From NCBI RefSeq assembly GCF_003265345.1, contig NZ_QFWW01000029.1, forward strand, positions 62,001 through 126,000: 64,000 nucleotides of DNA, in the 5' to 3' direction. Both the position numbers and the translations under genes were made by a program. Positions 27,631 through 36,013 of this stretch are shown here, piece after piece; position 1 is the stretch's first letter, and each line of letters starts with the position of its first letter. The notes beneath the pieces were generated by a model that was given only the letters and a program-made list of their open reading frames with translations, did no database searches and had not been told where the DNA came from. The stretch is from Lentzea terrae (GTDB lineage Bacteria > Actinomycetota > Actinomycetes > Mycobacteriales > Pseudonocardiaceae).

Positions 27631-28102
27631 GCCACTTGCCGTCGACCTTCTCGTAGACGAACGTGTAGCGGGCGTCCACAGTGGTCGGCTTGCCGTCCTG
27701 GGTGAGCGCGAACCGGTAGGTGCCCGCGTCGATCGCGTCCTCGGCGTTGAGCACCGCGACGTGCGAGTCGAGGATGGTGCCGCTCGGCTTGCTCTTCAGG
27801 AACTTCACGAAGTAGTCGACGATCTCGGCGCGGGTGGACCGCACCTGGTTCGACACCGTGGGCAGCAGGACCGCATTCGGAGCGTAACGGTCGGCCACCT
27901 TCTCGGGGTCACCCGTCGCGAGGGCTGCGTTCCAGTCGGCGAACAACGCCTTGATCTCGGTGTCGGTCGGCTGCGTCGCCGCGTTGGTGCCCGTCTGCGT
28001 GTTGGCGACGGCCGTCTGCGCTGGCGCACTGGAGCAACCGACGACGAGAGCGGCAACGCCGGCCAGTCCGGCGGCTCCCAGGATGCTCTTACGCAATGTC
28101 AT
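27587..28102 (-). CDS. Lipoprotein with NTF2/SgcJ-like domain
   Basis: 171 residues from MTLRKSILG; the signal peptide ends in the lipobox VVGCSS. The mature domain fits the SnoaL/NTF2-like cone (SgcJ/EcaC subgroup): IKALFADWNAALATGDPEKVADRYAPNAVLLPT and FVYEKVDGKWLIVNHHSS. Most members are of unknown function; a few are enzymes or ligand carriers. Its upstream region has two 12-bp direct repeats. The 44-base overlap with the kinase gene means transcription of one runs into the other. Confidence 0.8.
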   Translation of the reverse strand: MTLRKSILGAAGLAGVAALVVGCSSAPAQTAVANTQTGTNAATQPTDTEIKALFADWNAALATGDPEKVADRYAPNAVLLPTVSNQVRSTRAEIVDYFVKFLKSKPSGTILDSHVAVLNAEDAIDAGTYRFALTQDGKPTTVDARYTFVYEKVDGKWLIVNHHSSAMPEKV

Positions 28103-28153
28103 CACCCATCCGATCGTGTGGCTGTTGACATCCACTTTCGGGTGAGACGGGGA

Positions 28154-28201
28154 AGCGTTCGGACAGCCGATCTCCAGCGTTCGGACAAGCTTTCGGAAAG
28201 C
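28154..28201. promoter_or_regulatory. Direct repeats and inverted repeat between lipoprotein and bPH genes
   Basis: AGCGTTCGGACA occurs at 28154-28165 and again at 28176-28187, exactly 22 bp apart (two helical turns). GCTTTC-G-GAAAGC, a perfect 6-1-6 inverted repeat, follows at 28189-28201. The block lies in the divergent promoter region. Spaced direct repeats are the usual form of OmpR-family sites, and such a regulator is encoded nearby; the link is an inference. Confidence 0.45.
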
Positions 28202-28218
28202 CTGGTAAATCTGGACGT

Positions 28219-28596
28219 ATGGGACTTCTCAGCGGAATGATGGGGAACGCGTCGAAGCTCGACCCGAGGGCGGCCGCGAGTGAGTTCGGACGGCTGCTGG
28301 CACAGGGGGAACAGGTCCACGCGGCCTACCAGCTGGTGCGCGACTCGTTCCTGTTCACCGACCGGCGGCTCATCCTGGTCGACAAGCAGGGCATGACGGG
28401 CAAGAAGGTCGAGTACCACTCGGTGCCGTACAAGGCGATCACGCAGTTCTCGGTCGAGACCGCCGGTCACTTCGACCTGGACGCGGAGCTCAAGATCTGG
28501 GTCTCGTCGAGCGACGTGCCGATCTCCAAGCAGTTCGGCAAGGGCGTCGACGTGTACGAGGTGCAGGCGCTGCTGGCGGCCTTCGTGGCGCGGTAG
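28219..28596 (+). CDS. Bacterial PH-domain protein (bPH, DUF1696 type)
   Basis: 125 residues, the size of a single bacterial pleckstrin-homology domain. ASEFGRLLAQGEQVHAAYQLVRDSF, LFTDRRLILVDKQGMTGKKVEYHSVPY and ITQFSVETAGHFDLDAELKIWV are the family signatures. Function is unknown; homologues form ring-like oligomers and are linked loosely to envelope stress. Its last 130 bases are antisense to the decayed DoxX copy. Confidence 0.88.
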   Translation: MGLLSGMMGNASKLDPRAAASEFGRLLAQGEQVHAAYQLVRDSFLFTDRRLILVDKQGMTGKKVEYHSVPYKAITQFSVETAGHFDLDAELKIWVSSSDVPISKQFGKGVDVYEVQALLAAFVAR

Positions 28597-28778
28597 CCGG
28601 GACCGTCTGGCCGGGACTGCGAGCCGAGTGCGACGGCGATCTCGGCCAGCGCCACGAGCAGCGCGATGACGACGTGGCTGGTGTCCAGCAGGACGTTCAG
28701 CAGGGTCAGGACGGTGGGCGCGAACCTGCTGCGGACCAGCACTCGCGTGATGACGGTGGCGCAGCGGGTGGTGGACAT
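28467..28778 (-). pseudogene. Decayed, internally shortened DoxX copy
   Basis: The frame starts at ATG after GGAAGGG and runs ~103 codons, but only the first ~55 are protein-like: RCATVITRVLV..FAPTVLTLLN aligns by eye with RYATIVTRVLT..FATTGLNGFLN of the intact DoxX at 28923-29360, then HVVIALLVALAEIAVALG with its next helix. The periplasmic loop between them and the last helices are missing, and the tail is antisense to the bPH gene. The upstream region also matches that of the intact gene. I read it as a tandem duplicate in decay; a short functional membrane peptide cannot be excluded. Confidence 0.55.
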
Positions 28779-28811
28779 TTCCGTTCCCTTCCAAGGATTT
28801 CTGCCTGCACA

Positions 28812-28844
28812 GATACGTCGAACCAGACCGTCGCGTTTCGACAT
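28812..28844 (-). promoter_or_regulatory. Promoter-like element upstream of the decayed DoxX copy
   Basis: On the minus strand ATGTCGA..., 17 bases, then CGACGTATC. It matches the element 29396-29429 upstream of the intact DoxX at both ends. The two-block layout TGTCGA/CGACG resembles a promoter read by an ECF sigma factor, but could also be a regulator site. Confidence 0.4.
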
Positions 28845-28875
28845 CACGAGCAGAAGAACTTGGCTGCACAACGAA

Positions 28876-28910
28876 AAATCCCCCGCAGGCACGTGGCCGG
28901 CGGGGGATTT
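28876..28910 (-). terminator. Terminator of the DoxX gene
   Basis: AAATCCCCCGC and its exact complement form an 11-bp stem 13 bases after the DoxX stop, followed on the minus strand by TTTTTCGT. Confidence 0.88.
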
Positions 28911-28922
28911 CGCTTGGGGGGC

Positions 28923-29360
28923 TTAGCGGTACTGCAGCATCGAGCGGAACCGGTCGCGGTACGCCCACGCCAGACCGAGCTCGGCGGCGACCACGAAGAC
29001 CGCCATGCCCATGCCGGACGGCTCCAGGAAGACGTGGTACAGGAAGATGTTCACGACCATCGGGGCCAGCATCGCGAGCGCCAGCGGCACGAACCGGCCG
29101 GCCAGCAACAGCAGACCGGAGACCAGCTGCACGACAGCCACCAGGTAGCCCATGTAGCCGGTGGCGAAGAGCGCGGCGGTGAACGCGACGCCTTCCGGCG
29201 CCATCGTGCTGGGATCCGGAGTGGGCATGAAGTTCAGGAACCCGTTCAGGCCCGTCGTGGCGAACAGCAGACCGGTCAGCACGCGGGTGACGATCGTGGC
29301 GTACCGGCCGACGGCGAACTTGCGGGTGGCGGGGGCGGCGGTGACGGTCGTGGCGCTCAT
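28923..29360 (-). CDS. DoxX-family membrane protein
   Basis: 145 residues; start chosen at MSATTVTAAPATRK with AGGAGG eight bases upstream. Four hydrophobic helices: TRVLTGLLFATTGLNGFLNF, FTAALFATGYMGYLVAVVQLV, LLLLAGRFVPLALAMLAP and the last near GMAVFVVAAELGLAW, the DoxX layout. Members are linked to thiol and oxidative stress membrane complexes, with the mechanism unsettled. It has its own promoter-like element and terminator, so it is a single-gene unit. Confidence 0.88.
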   Translation of the reverse strand: MSATTVTAAPATRKFAVGRYATIVTRVLTGLLFATTGLNGFLNFMPTPDPSTMAPEGVAFTAALFATGYMGYLVAVVQLVSGLLLLAGRFVPLALAMLAPMVVNIFLYHVFLEPSGMGMAVFVVAAELGLAWAYRDRFRSMLQYR

Positions 29361-29395
29361 GTCGGGTTCCTCCTGGGCTGTGGTGTCCTTCCACT

Positions 29396-29429
29396 GATGC
29401 GTCGAACGAGCGGCAGGCCGGATCGACAT
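29396..29429 (-). promoter_or_regulatory. Promoter-like element upstream of intact DoxX gene
   Basis: Minus strand ATGTCGA, 18 bases, CGACGCATC, located about 35-70 bp before the ATG. It is the counterpart of 28812-28844; the ends GTCGA and TCGAC are also an inverted repeat. Confidence 0.4.
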
Positions 29430-29555
29430 CGAGCCGGAAAAATCTTCAAAAAGTTTGTTTTCGCTGGTCAGCACGCCGCGTCACCGGATTGGCCGCTCTC
29501 GTGCGTCACCCGGATCGCGTATATCCGCCGCCGTGCCGCCCGCTCTGAAGCAGAT

Positions 29556-30470
29556 GTGAGGTTGACGGTGGTGGCAGCAGCGCCCGGCTACGGCAAGACG
29601 GAGATGGTCAGGCGCAGATCGCGGCAAGCGCGATGGTGTGCGGGCGAGGCGGCGGCGGACTTCATCCGTACGCGCAGGTGGGCGCCGCAGGTCGTGCTGG
29701 ACGAACCGGCCGTAGGCGAGGACGAGCTGCGCGACTGGCTCAGGCGCACCCCGTGCGACCAGGTCACGTTGATCACGCGCAGGCCGTTCGAGTGGGAGCA
29801 CGCCGAACAGATCGGGCCGGCCGAGCTGGCCCTGCCCGAGGCCGCGGTCGTGCCCGAGGTCTACCGCGAGACGCGCGGCTGGCCCGCACTGGCGCAGCGG
29901 TGGCCGGACCACGAGACCTATGTGCTCGCCACCGTGCTGCCAACGTTGTCAGCGAAAGCGCGGCACCTGGTCACCACGTTCGCCCGCCTCGGACCGGTCC
30001 GGCGCGCGTTGTGCGTCGAGCTGGGCGTCGACCCGGCGGCGATCGTGGAGCTGGCCAGGCTCGGTGTCCTGGTCGACGGCCGGCTCGTACCGGCCGTCGC
30101 GGAGGCCGTGCAGCCGGCCGGCGTCAACTACCAGGCGGCCGCGCACTGGTACGCGCACAACGGTCACCCTGCGGCGGCCGCGCGGCTGCACGACCGGCTC
30201 GGGCAACACCGGTCGCTCGCCGTCCTGCTCCAGGAACGCGGTGGCGAGATCCTGCGCGCGGAGCCCAGGATCTTCAGCAAGCACCCGCTGTTGAAGGAGC
30301 GGGCGAGGGCGCTGGCGGCCGAGCACGTCGAACGGGCGAACGAGCTGTTCACCCGAGCTCGCTACCAGGAGGCCCTGAAGCACGCCGACCTGGCCGTGCA
30401 GCTGTCCGCGGACCGCGAGGCCCGGGAGCTCCGCGGCAAGCTCGACGAGTTCATCTGGCCTGAGCGCTGA
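29556..30470 (+). CDS. LuxR/MalT-like NTPase without DNA-binding domain
   Basis: About 304 residues from a GTG. It opens directly with the P-loop VVAAAPGYGKTEMV and continues with a short Walker-B region (APQVVLDEPAVGEDEL), DQVTLITRRPF and helical repeats (ARYQEALKHADLAVQLSADREARELR). This is the ATPase and start of the helical part of LAL/MalT regulators, but the family's ~900 residues are cut to a third and there is no C-terminal LuxR helix-turn-helix. It may be a truncated regulator or a free-standing signalling ATPase. Convergent overlap of 20 bases with the HxlR gene. Confidence 0.6.
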   Translation: MRLTVVAAAPGYGKTEMVRRRSRQARWCAGEAAADFIRTRRWAPQVVLDEPAVGEDELRDWLRRTPCDQVTLITRRPFEWEHAEQIGPAELALPEAAVVPEVYRETRGWPALAQRWPDHETYVLATVLPTLSAKARHLVTTFARLGPVRRALCVELGVDPAAIVELARLGVLVDGRLVPAVAEAVQPAGVNYQAAAHWYAHNGHPAAAARLHDRLGQHRSLAVLLQERGGEILRAEPRIFSKHPLLKERARALAAEHVERANELFTRARYQEALKHADLAVQLSADREARELRGKLDEFIWPER

Positions 30471-31125
30471 CCTTGGCCGCGCGCACGTGCTCGGCGACGG
30501 GGCTGAGCTTCAGCCAGGCCGGCAGGCCGCGCACCACCCAGCGCGGGCCGGTCAGCTCGATCGTGCCCGCGCGCACGGCGTCGAGCAGCTCCAGCTCGCC
30601 CTCCCACATCCGGTAGAGGGTGGCGATGTCGGACGCCAGGACCGCGTCCACCTCCAGGCCGGGGTCGGTGTAGCAGACCGAGGCGTCGCCGGGTTCGATC
30701 ACGAGCCAGAACGTGCGGCGCCGGTCGTTGATGCGGATCTCGATGTTGGCGCGGCGGCTCAACGTGCCGGTGTCGATGCGGCCGTGCATCCACCACATCA
30801 GCACCTCGGGGTCGAGCTCGTCGGCGCGCGGGTCGCCGAACGCGTACCGCGCGCCCCAGTCGGCGAGGCCGAACACCAAGGGGCGCAACGCCTCCCCTGC
30901 CGACGTCAGCGTGTAGCCGTCACCGGTCCGTTGCACCAGCCCGGCGTTCGCGAGCTGCCGGAGCCGCCGGGACAGCAGAGCGCGCGAGAGTCCGGGCAGA
31001 CCACGGGAAAGCTCGTTGAAGCGCGAGGCACCGACGAGCATGTCCCGCACGATCAGCAACGTCCACCGGTCGCCCAGCACCTCCACGGCGCGGACGATCG
31101 GGCAGTACTGCGCATACGTCCTCAC
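30451..31125 (-). CDS. HxlR-type regulator fused to an SCP2-like domain
   Basis: 224 residues. Residues 1-95 are the HxlR winged helix: YCPIVRAVEVLGDRWTLLIVRDM with the conserved cysteine, SRFNELSRGLPGLSRALLSRRLRQL and wing TGDGYTLTSAG. Residues ~115-215 fit the sterol-carrier-protein-2-like ligand domain often attached to actinobacterial HxlR proteins. It could sense redox or a lipid/small ligand. Divergent from the acyl-CoA dehydrogenase gene across ~95 bp, its likely target. Confidence 0.88.
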   Translation of the reverse strand: MRTYAQYCPIVRAVEVLGDRWTLLIVRDMLVGASRFNELSRGLPGLSRALLSRRLRQLANAGLVQRTGDGYTLTSAGEALRPLVFGLADWGARYAFGDPRADELDPEVLMWWMHGRIDTGTLSRRANIEIRINDRRRTFWLVIEPGDASVCYTDPGLEVDAVLASDIATLYRMWEGELELLDAVRAGTIELTGPRWVVRGLPAWLKLSPVAEHVRAAKVSAQAR

Positions 31126-31219
31126 AGGGGAAGTCTCCGCTCCGGCGGGTGTTTCGTTACCGCCGCCCGGTTCACTTTCAGAACTACCTGCGGGGCTTGC
31201 GCGTTCTTACGTTCGTCGC

Positions 31220-32365
31220 ATGACAACACTTGAGACACCGCGGGTGACCGGTACGTTCCCGACCGTCACCAGAGACGACGACGCCAAGTTCGTGGATCTG
31301 GCCGCGCGCATCGGCGCGATCGCGGCAGCCCATGCGGCCGAACACGATCGTGAGGCGACGTTCGTGACCGAGGCGTACGAGGCGATGCGCGAGGAGGGCT
31401 ACCTGGCGTTGGCCGTACCCGAGGAACTGGGCGGTCTCGGCGCCACGATGCGCCAGGTCTGCTACGCGCAGGCCGAACTCGCGCGGCACGACGGGGCGAC
31501 CGCGCTGGCCGTCACCATGCACCTGTATCTGACGCTGATGCAGGGATATCGCAGACGCAAGGGCGCACCGGACGCGGAAGGCGTGCTGCGGCGCGTGGCC
31601 GCGGAGGGCCTGGTCATCGCGACCAGCGGCGGCTCGGACTGGCTGTGGCCGACGACCACGGCGACGCAGGTCGACGGCGGGTTCCTCGTCAACGGGCGAA
31701 AGACGTTCTGCAGCCAGTCGCCCCGCGCGAACGTCGTGGCCACGTCCGCGGTCCTGGGCGAGGAGGTCCTGCACTTCAGCGCGCCGTTGAACGCCGAGGG
31801 CGTGCGCATCGAGGAAACGTGGGACACGCTCGGCATGCGCGGTACGGCCAGCCACGACGTGGTGCTGGAGGACGTCTTCATCCCCGCCGAGAAGATCGCG
31901 GCGCGCCGGCCGTACGGGGAGTTCGGCGCGCCGCTGTTCGCCGCGGTCGTCCACTTCGCGCCGGTGTGCGGGGCGACGTACTACGGCATCGCGGCCGGCG
32001 CGCGGGACGTGGCCGTGAAGTCGACGTCGAAGAACGCCGTGCGGCAGATCGGGTTGATGGACTACAAGCTGCGCACCGCGTGGTGGTCGCTGATGGGCTC
32101 GATCGAGGAACTGGGCGACGACTACACCGCGGGGGCCGAGTCGGTCACCACGGTGATGCTGGCCAAGCGGCAGGCCGTGGTCGAGGCCGTCGAGGTCGTG
32201 AACATCGCGATGGAGGTCCTGGGTGGACGGTCGTTCTTCAAGCGTTCACCTCTCGAACGCGCCTACCGCGACGTGCGCGCTGGAACGTTCCACCCGCTCA
32301 CGCCCGAAGCCACACTCATGTACGCGGGCAAGGTCGCTCAGGGTGATCCGGGAGTAACGGAGTAG
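31220..32365 (+). CDS. Acyl-CoA dehydrogenase family protein
   Basis: 381 residues. Standard three-part fold: N-terminal helices (EEGYLALAVPEELGGLGATMRQVCY), the beta domain with LVIATSGGSDW and FLVNGRKTFCSQSP, and the C-terminal helical domain ending GGRSFFKRSPLERAYRDVRAGTFHPLTPEATL. FAD-dependent oxidation of an acyl-CoA or acyl-carrier substrate, or a related reaction on small molecules, is expected. The catalytic Glu was not assigned with certainty. It is alone on its strand and divergent from the HxlR-SCP2 regulator. Confidence 0.9.
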   Translation: MTTLETPRVTGTFPTVTRDDDAKFVDLAARIGAIAAAHAAEHDREATFVTEAYEAMREEGYLALAVPEELGGLGATMRQVCYAQAELARHDGATALAVTMHLYLTLMQGYRRRKGAPDAEGVLRRVAAEGLVIATSGGSDWLWPTTTATQVDGGFLVNGRKTFCSQSPRANVVATSAVLGEEVLHFSAPLNAEGVRIEETWDTLGMRGTASHDVVLEDVFIPAEKIAARRPYGEFGAPLFAAVVHFAPVCGATYYGIAAGARDVAVKSTSKNAVRQIGLMDYKLRTAWWSLMGSIEELGDDYTAGAESVTTVMLAKRQAVVEAVEVVNIAMEVLGGRSFFKRSPLERAYRDVRAGTFHPLTPEATLMYAGKVAQGDPGVTE

Positions 32366-32448
32366 AACTCTTCTTGGGCAAGTTCAAGTTGTAGGCGTGC
32401 CAAGGGTTTGCAAGGATTCGGGTCCGTCTCTTCTAAGGAGCGATTCCG

Positions 32449-32856
32449 GTGGCAACTCGCCTCAACCCGTACCTGCGCTTCGACGGTTCCGCGCGTCAGG
32501 CGATGGAGTTCTACCACTCGATCTTCGGCGGCGAGCTGAAGATGAACACCTTCGGTGAGTTCGGCATGCAGGACTCGCCGCAGGCCGACCAGATCATGCA
32601 CGCCCAACTGGAGACCGACGCCGGCTACACGATCATGGCCTCCGACACGCCGCCCGGCATGCCCTACAACCCGGGCGACACCATCACCGTCTCCCTGTCG
32701 GGCGACGAGGAGGTGCTGAAGGAGTACTTCAGCAAGCTCGCGGAGGGCGGCAAGATCGGTACGCCGCTCGAGAAGCAGATGTGGGGCGACGAGTACGGCG
32801 ACCTCGTCGACAAGTTCGGCATCAGCTGGATGGTCAACCTGGGCGGACTGGGCTGA
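32449..32856 (+). CDS. VOC-family (PhnB-like) protein
   Basis: 135 residues from a GTG with AAGGAG seven bases upstream. It has the PhnB-like glyoxalase/VOC pattern: LNPYLRFDGSARQAMEFYHSIFGGEL, FGMQDSPQADQIMHAQLET, IMASDTPPGM, and DKFGISWMVNLG. Members are commonly annotated as glyoxalase or 3-demethylubiquinone-like proteins without proven function. Confidence 0.9.
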   Translation: MATRLNPYLRFDGSARQAMEFYHSIFGGELKMNTFGEFGMQDSPQADQIMHAQLETDAGYTIMASDTPPGMPYNPGDTITVSLSGDEEVLKEYFSKLAEGGKIGTPLEKQMWGDEYGDLVDKFGISWMVNLGGLG

Positions 32857-32908
32857 TCGCGCTCGGCGGGGCCGCCAGTGGTGGCCCCGCACGCCGCGCT
32901 GACGCATC

Positions 32909-33298
32909 ATGTCGACCATGAGCGAGCGTCTGCGCGGTGTGGTCGACCAACTCGCGATCCGGCCCGGCGACCGGGTGCTGGAGATCGGCTGCGGCCAGGG
33001 CGTGGCCGCCACCATGGTGTGCCAGCTGCTGTCCACGGGCACGCTCACCGCGATCGACCGCTCCACGAAGATGGTCGAGGCCGCGACCCGGCGCAACGCC
33101 GGCTACGTCGCGTCGGGCAAGGCCGAGTTCCTCATCGCGTCGCTGGAGGACATGAACCTCGGCGACCGCCGGTTCGACCTGGTCTTCGCCGTGCGGGTCG
33201 GGCTGTTCCACCGCGACCCGGAGCGCGCGCACTCGTTGCTGCAGCCGTGGCTGGCGCCGGGTGCTCGCGTGTGCGCCTTCTACGACGTGCCCGTTTAA
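32909..33298 (+). CDS. Small class I SAM-dependent methyltransferase
   Basis: 129 residues. SAM motif I VLEIGCGQGVAA, motif II LTAIDRSTKMVEAATRR and post-motif FDLVFAVRVGLFHRDPERA followed by LLQPWLAPGARVCAFYDVPV. It is about 70 residues shorter than usual members because the C-terminal substrate-binding strands are absent. Substrate unknown. The last four bases overlap the convergent DUF2264 gene. Confidence 0.85.
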   Translation: MSTMSERLRGVVDQLAIRPGDRVLEIGCGQGVAATMVCQLLSTGTLTAIDRSTKMVEAATRRNAGYVASGKAEFLIASLEDMNLGDRRFDLVFAVRVGLFHRDPERAHSLLQPWLAPGARVCAFYDVPV

Positions 33299-35013
33299 CC
33301 TGGCGCGTCCAGGGTCAGGCGGAGGATCTGCTCCACGCGGGCGTCCCAGTCCGCTTCTGTGATGGTGCCGTCGAGCACGGCCACGGCCGCCAGCGTCACC
33401 GTGCCTTCGACGTCCGCCGTCAGCGTCGGCACGCTGACCGAGCCGGTGAACGCCGTGCCCTGCGGCGCGGTCTGCCACCCGACACCGGTCCACCCTCGAA
33501 CCGCCAGGAGTGGCGACGGCACGTCGGTCGCCCACCCCGTCAGCTCCGCCCTGGTGCCGGGCGGCGCGCCGATCACCCGGTGGATCCGCAGCTCCTGGTC
33601 GTCCCACACGGCCGTGACGCTCTCGATTTTGAGGCCGGGCACCATCGGCTGGTGCGTGTCGAACACCGGGCGGTGCCACGACGCGGCCCAGTTGTCCCGC
33701 GCTCCCAGCGGATGGATGCGCCTGCGGACGCTGCGACTGTTTCCGATCACCAGGCTGATGTGGTTGTCGGCGGGGTTCTGCGCGGACGTCGGGCCGGTGG
33801 CCGTCGAGTAGGCGAAGCGGCTGTAGAGCGGGTCGTCGTCAGTCGCGTACTCGCCCTCGAACGGCCGGACGTGGTCGCTGCCGTGGTTGTGCAGCCTGGT
33901 CACGCCGTTGTGCCGCTGGATCAGGAAGCCCGGTCCTGGCAGCGCAAGCGTGTGGTTCTGCTCGTGGCGCTCTTCCGGTTCGGTCCACAGTGGATGATCC
34001 GGTCCGGCGAGCAGGCAGACGAACGCCTTCGACGCCCAGTACGGCGACGCCGGTCCGGAGTAGGGCTGCAGCGTGGCCTCGTGCGGGCCGTGCCAGCCGA
34101 GGCTGAGCAGGCCGTTTTCGAGGGCGTCGCGATCCAGGAAGTACTTGAGGTTGTTGCTGATGAGGAACCGGGAGTGGCCCGGGGTGAGCGGGGTCTCGCC
34201 GGTGACCGCGCCGAGTGCGATGGCTGCTGAGGCAGCGAACCGGTAGGTCAGCGACCGTCCGAAGTAGATCGATGCGCCGTCCGCGCCGAAGAGCAGGTGG
34301 AAGCTTTCCAGGTGCTCTTCGAGGTGGGTGGTGATCGGCTGGTTGTTCAGGTGGGCGTCCAGCGCCGGGTACAGGTGCAGGGCCCAGCCGTTGTAGTGGT
34401 CGAACGCACGGCCGTCGCCGTCGGAGTACCAGCCGTCGCCCCGGTACCAGCCGTGGAGCAGGTCGATGGCGCGTTGTTCGGCCTGGCGGGTCTCGTGGTC
34501 GCCGCGGCCTGCCGACTCCAGGAACGCGGCCACGGTGTACGGGAAGAAGTACCAGTTGTTGGCCGCTGGGACGTGCCGGAGCGCTTCGCGCAGCCAGGCT
34601 TCGGCGCGGTCCTGCTGGGGTTCGGAGAGCTTGTCCCACAGCCACGGCTTGGTCAGGCGCAGGCCCAGTGCGACGGATGCGGACTCGACCATCGGCTGGC
34701 TCACGTCGGTGATCGCGGGCCACTCCCCCGCGGTGCCGGCGACGAGGCCGGTGGCGTAGCGCTCCAGCCAGTTGTGCGGGTCGTCGCCGTGCGCGGTGCG
34801 GAAGGCGGCGGCCAGGAAGGTGCGCGCGTAGCCTTCGAGGCCGTCGCTGCGGACGCCGCTGCGGGACGGGCGGCCGGGAAGGTCGAGGAAGGCCTGGTCG
34901 GGGGACGCGTGGCGCCAGGCTGAGTCGAGCAGGGCGTCGGCGATGGCTACCCAGTGGTCGCGGGTGAAGCCGGTGTGGGGGCTGAGGTCCCGGTCGTGGT
35001 CGGGCAACTTCAC
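33295..35013 (-). CDS. DUF2264 protein, putative polysaccharide-degrading (alpha/alpha toroid) enzyme
   Basis: 572 residues from a GTG with AAAGGAA upstream. Family DUF2264: SRSGVRSDGLEGYARTFL, NNWYFFPYTVAAFLE, DGRAFDHYNGWALHLYPAL and the C-terminal beta-sandwich. The tryptophan/histidine-rich helical pairs recall heparinase-II or unsaturated-glucuronyl hydrolase-like toroids, so a role in uptake-linked glycan breakdown is likely. It is the last gene after a sugar ABC importer and a hydroxyacid dehydrogenase. No signal peptide, so it acts in the cytoplasm on imported oligosaccharide. Confidence 0.82.
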   Translation of the reverse strand: MKLPDHDRDLSPHTGFTRDHWVAIADALLDSAWRHASPDQAFLDLPGRPSRSGVRSDGLEGYARTFLAAAFRTAHGDDPHNWLERYATGLVAGTAGEWPAITDVSQPMVESASVALGLRLTKPWLWDKLSEPQQDRAEAWLREALRHVPAANNWYFFPYTVAAFLESAGRGDHETRQAEQRAIDLLHGWYRGDGWYSDGDGRAFDHYNGWALHLYPALDAHLNNQPITTHLEEHLESFHLLFGADGASIYFGRSLTYRFAASAAIALGAVTGETPLTPGHSRFLISNNLKYFLDRDALENGLLSLGWHGPHEATLQPYSGPASPYWASKAFVCLLAGPDHPLWTEPEERHEQNHTLALPGPGFLIQRHNGVTRLHNHGSDHVRPFEGEYATDDDPLYSRFAYSTATGPTSAQNPADNHISLVIGNSRSVRRRIHPLGARDNWAASWHRPVFDTHQPMVPGLKIESVTAVWDDQELRIHRVIGAPPGTRAELTGWATDVPSPLLAVRGWTGVGWQTAPQGTAFTGSVSVPTLTADVEGTVTLAAVAVLDGTITEADWDARVEQILRLTLDAPG

Positions 35014-35062
35014 GCGATGCGTTCCTTTCGTTCCGCTGGCACTGGGTTCCTGGTCGGCGGCT

Positions 35063-36013
35063 TCACGCGATCCGTTCCCTGCGCCCAGCGGGCACGGGGG
35101 TGGCGAACTGCTCACCGTTGACCCACCTGCGCACTTCAGCCACGGCGTGATTGGCCAGCCGGCCCCACTCGTTGCCCTGCGAACCGGCCAGATGAGGCGT
35201 GATCAGCACGTTCTCGCTGCGCCACAACGGGTGGTCCGCAGGCAGCACCTCGGGGTCGGTCACGTCGAGCACCGCGCGGATCCGGCCCGCCTCGGCGACC
35301 AGCGCGTCCTGGTCGAGCACCGCGCCGCGGGCGGTGTTGATCAGCACCGCGTCGTCCCTCAGCAGGCCGAGCAGCTCGCCGCTCACCAGGCCTCGAGTTT
35401 CCGGCAGCAACGGTGTGTGCACGCTGACCACATCGCTGCGGCGGAACAGCTCGGTGAGGCCCACTGACTCGGCACCGTCCACTTCGGTCACGAACGGGTC
35501 GTGCATCAGCACGTGGAAGTCGTAGGGCCTCAGCAGCTCGATCACGCGGCGGCCGATCGTCGACGCGGACAGGATGCCGATCGTGGCACCGTAGTTGCCG
35601 ACGGTCGGTGGAATGGCGTAGTGGTCGACCTGCTTGACAGACCGGTAGGAACGAGCTCGTTCGAGCACGCGTTTGCCGGTCAGGAGGATCATCGCGACGG
35701 TGTACTCGGCGACCGGCAGCGCGTTGGCCGAGGCGGCGGACGAGACCGCGATGCCGCGGTCCCAGCAGGCGTCGGTGACGAAGCCCCGCACGGAACCGGC
35801 GGTGTGCACGATCGCCCGCAGGCTGGGCAAGCGTGCCAACGCGTCCTGAGTGATCGGCGGGCAACCCCAGCCGGTGACGAGCAGGTCGACGTCCGGGAGC
35901 TCGGCGAGCTCCCCGGTGATCGGGCCGAAGTCGCAAAGAGCCCTGAGGTCGTCGAGCACGGGTGCGAGGACGGTGGCGGCGGCGTCCGCCGACATCGCAC
36001 CCGCGGCCCTCAC
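35063..36013 (-). CDS. D-isomer-specific 2-hydroxyacid dehydrogenase
   Basis: 316 residues from a GTG overlapping the permease stop (GTGA) with GGGAG seven bases upstream; an ATG six codons later is weaker. Rossmann segment around TIGILSASTIGRRVIELL (the usual GxGxxG is altered to GILSAS), then LLPETRGLVSGELL, LINTARGAVLDQDAL, ITPHLAGSQGNEWGRL with the conserved Arg/Glu/His surroundings. NAD(P)-dependent oxidation of a hydroxyacid, probably a sugar-acid intermediate of the operon's substrate. Confidence 0.9.
   Translation of the reverse strand: MRAAGAMSADAAATVLAPVLDDLRALCDFGPITGELAELPDVDLLVTGWGCPPITQDALARLPSLRAIVHTAGSVRGFVTDACWDRGIAVSSAASANALPVAEYTVAMILLTGKRVLERARSYRSVKQVDHYAIPPTVGNYGATIGILSASTIGRRVIELLRPYDFHVLMHDPFVTEVDGAESVGLTELFRRSDVVSVHTPLLPETRGLVSGELLGLLRDDAVLINTARGAVLDQDALVAEAGRIRAVLDVTDPEVLPADHPLWRSENVLITPHLAGSQGNEWGRLANHAVAEVRRWVNGEQFATPVPAGRRERIA

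Noticed and set aside
35011..35080. Imperfect direct repeat around GGAACG.ATCGCGTGAAG at the end of the dehydrogenase and the start of the DUF2264 gene
   Set aside because: It is one local similarity of about 18 bases explained by a ribosome-site-like sequence and the dehydrogenase's last codons; no further copies or structure support a repeat element.
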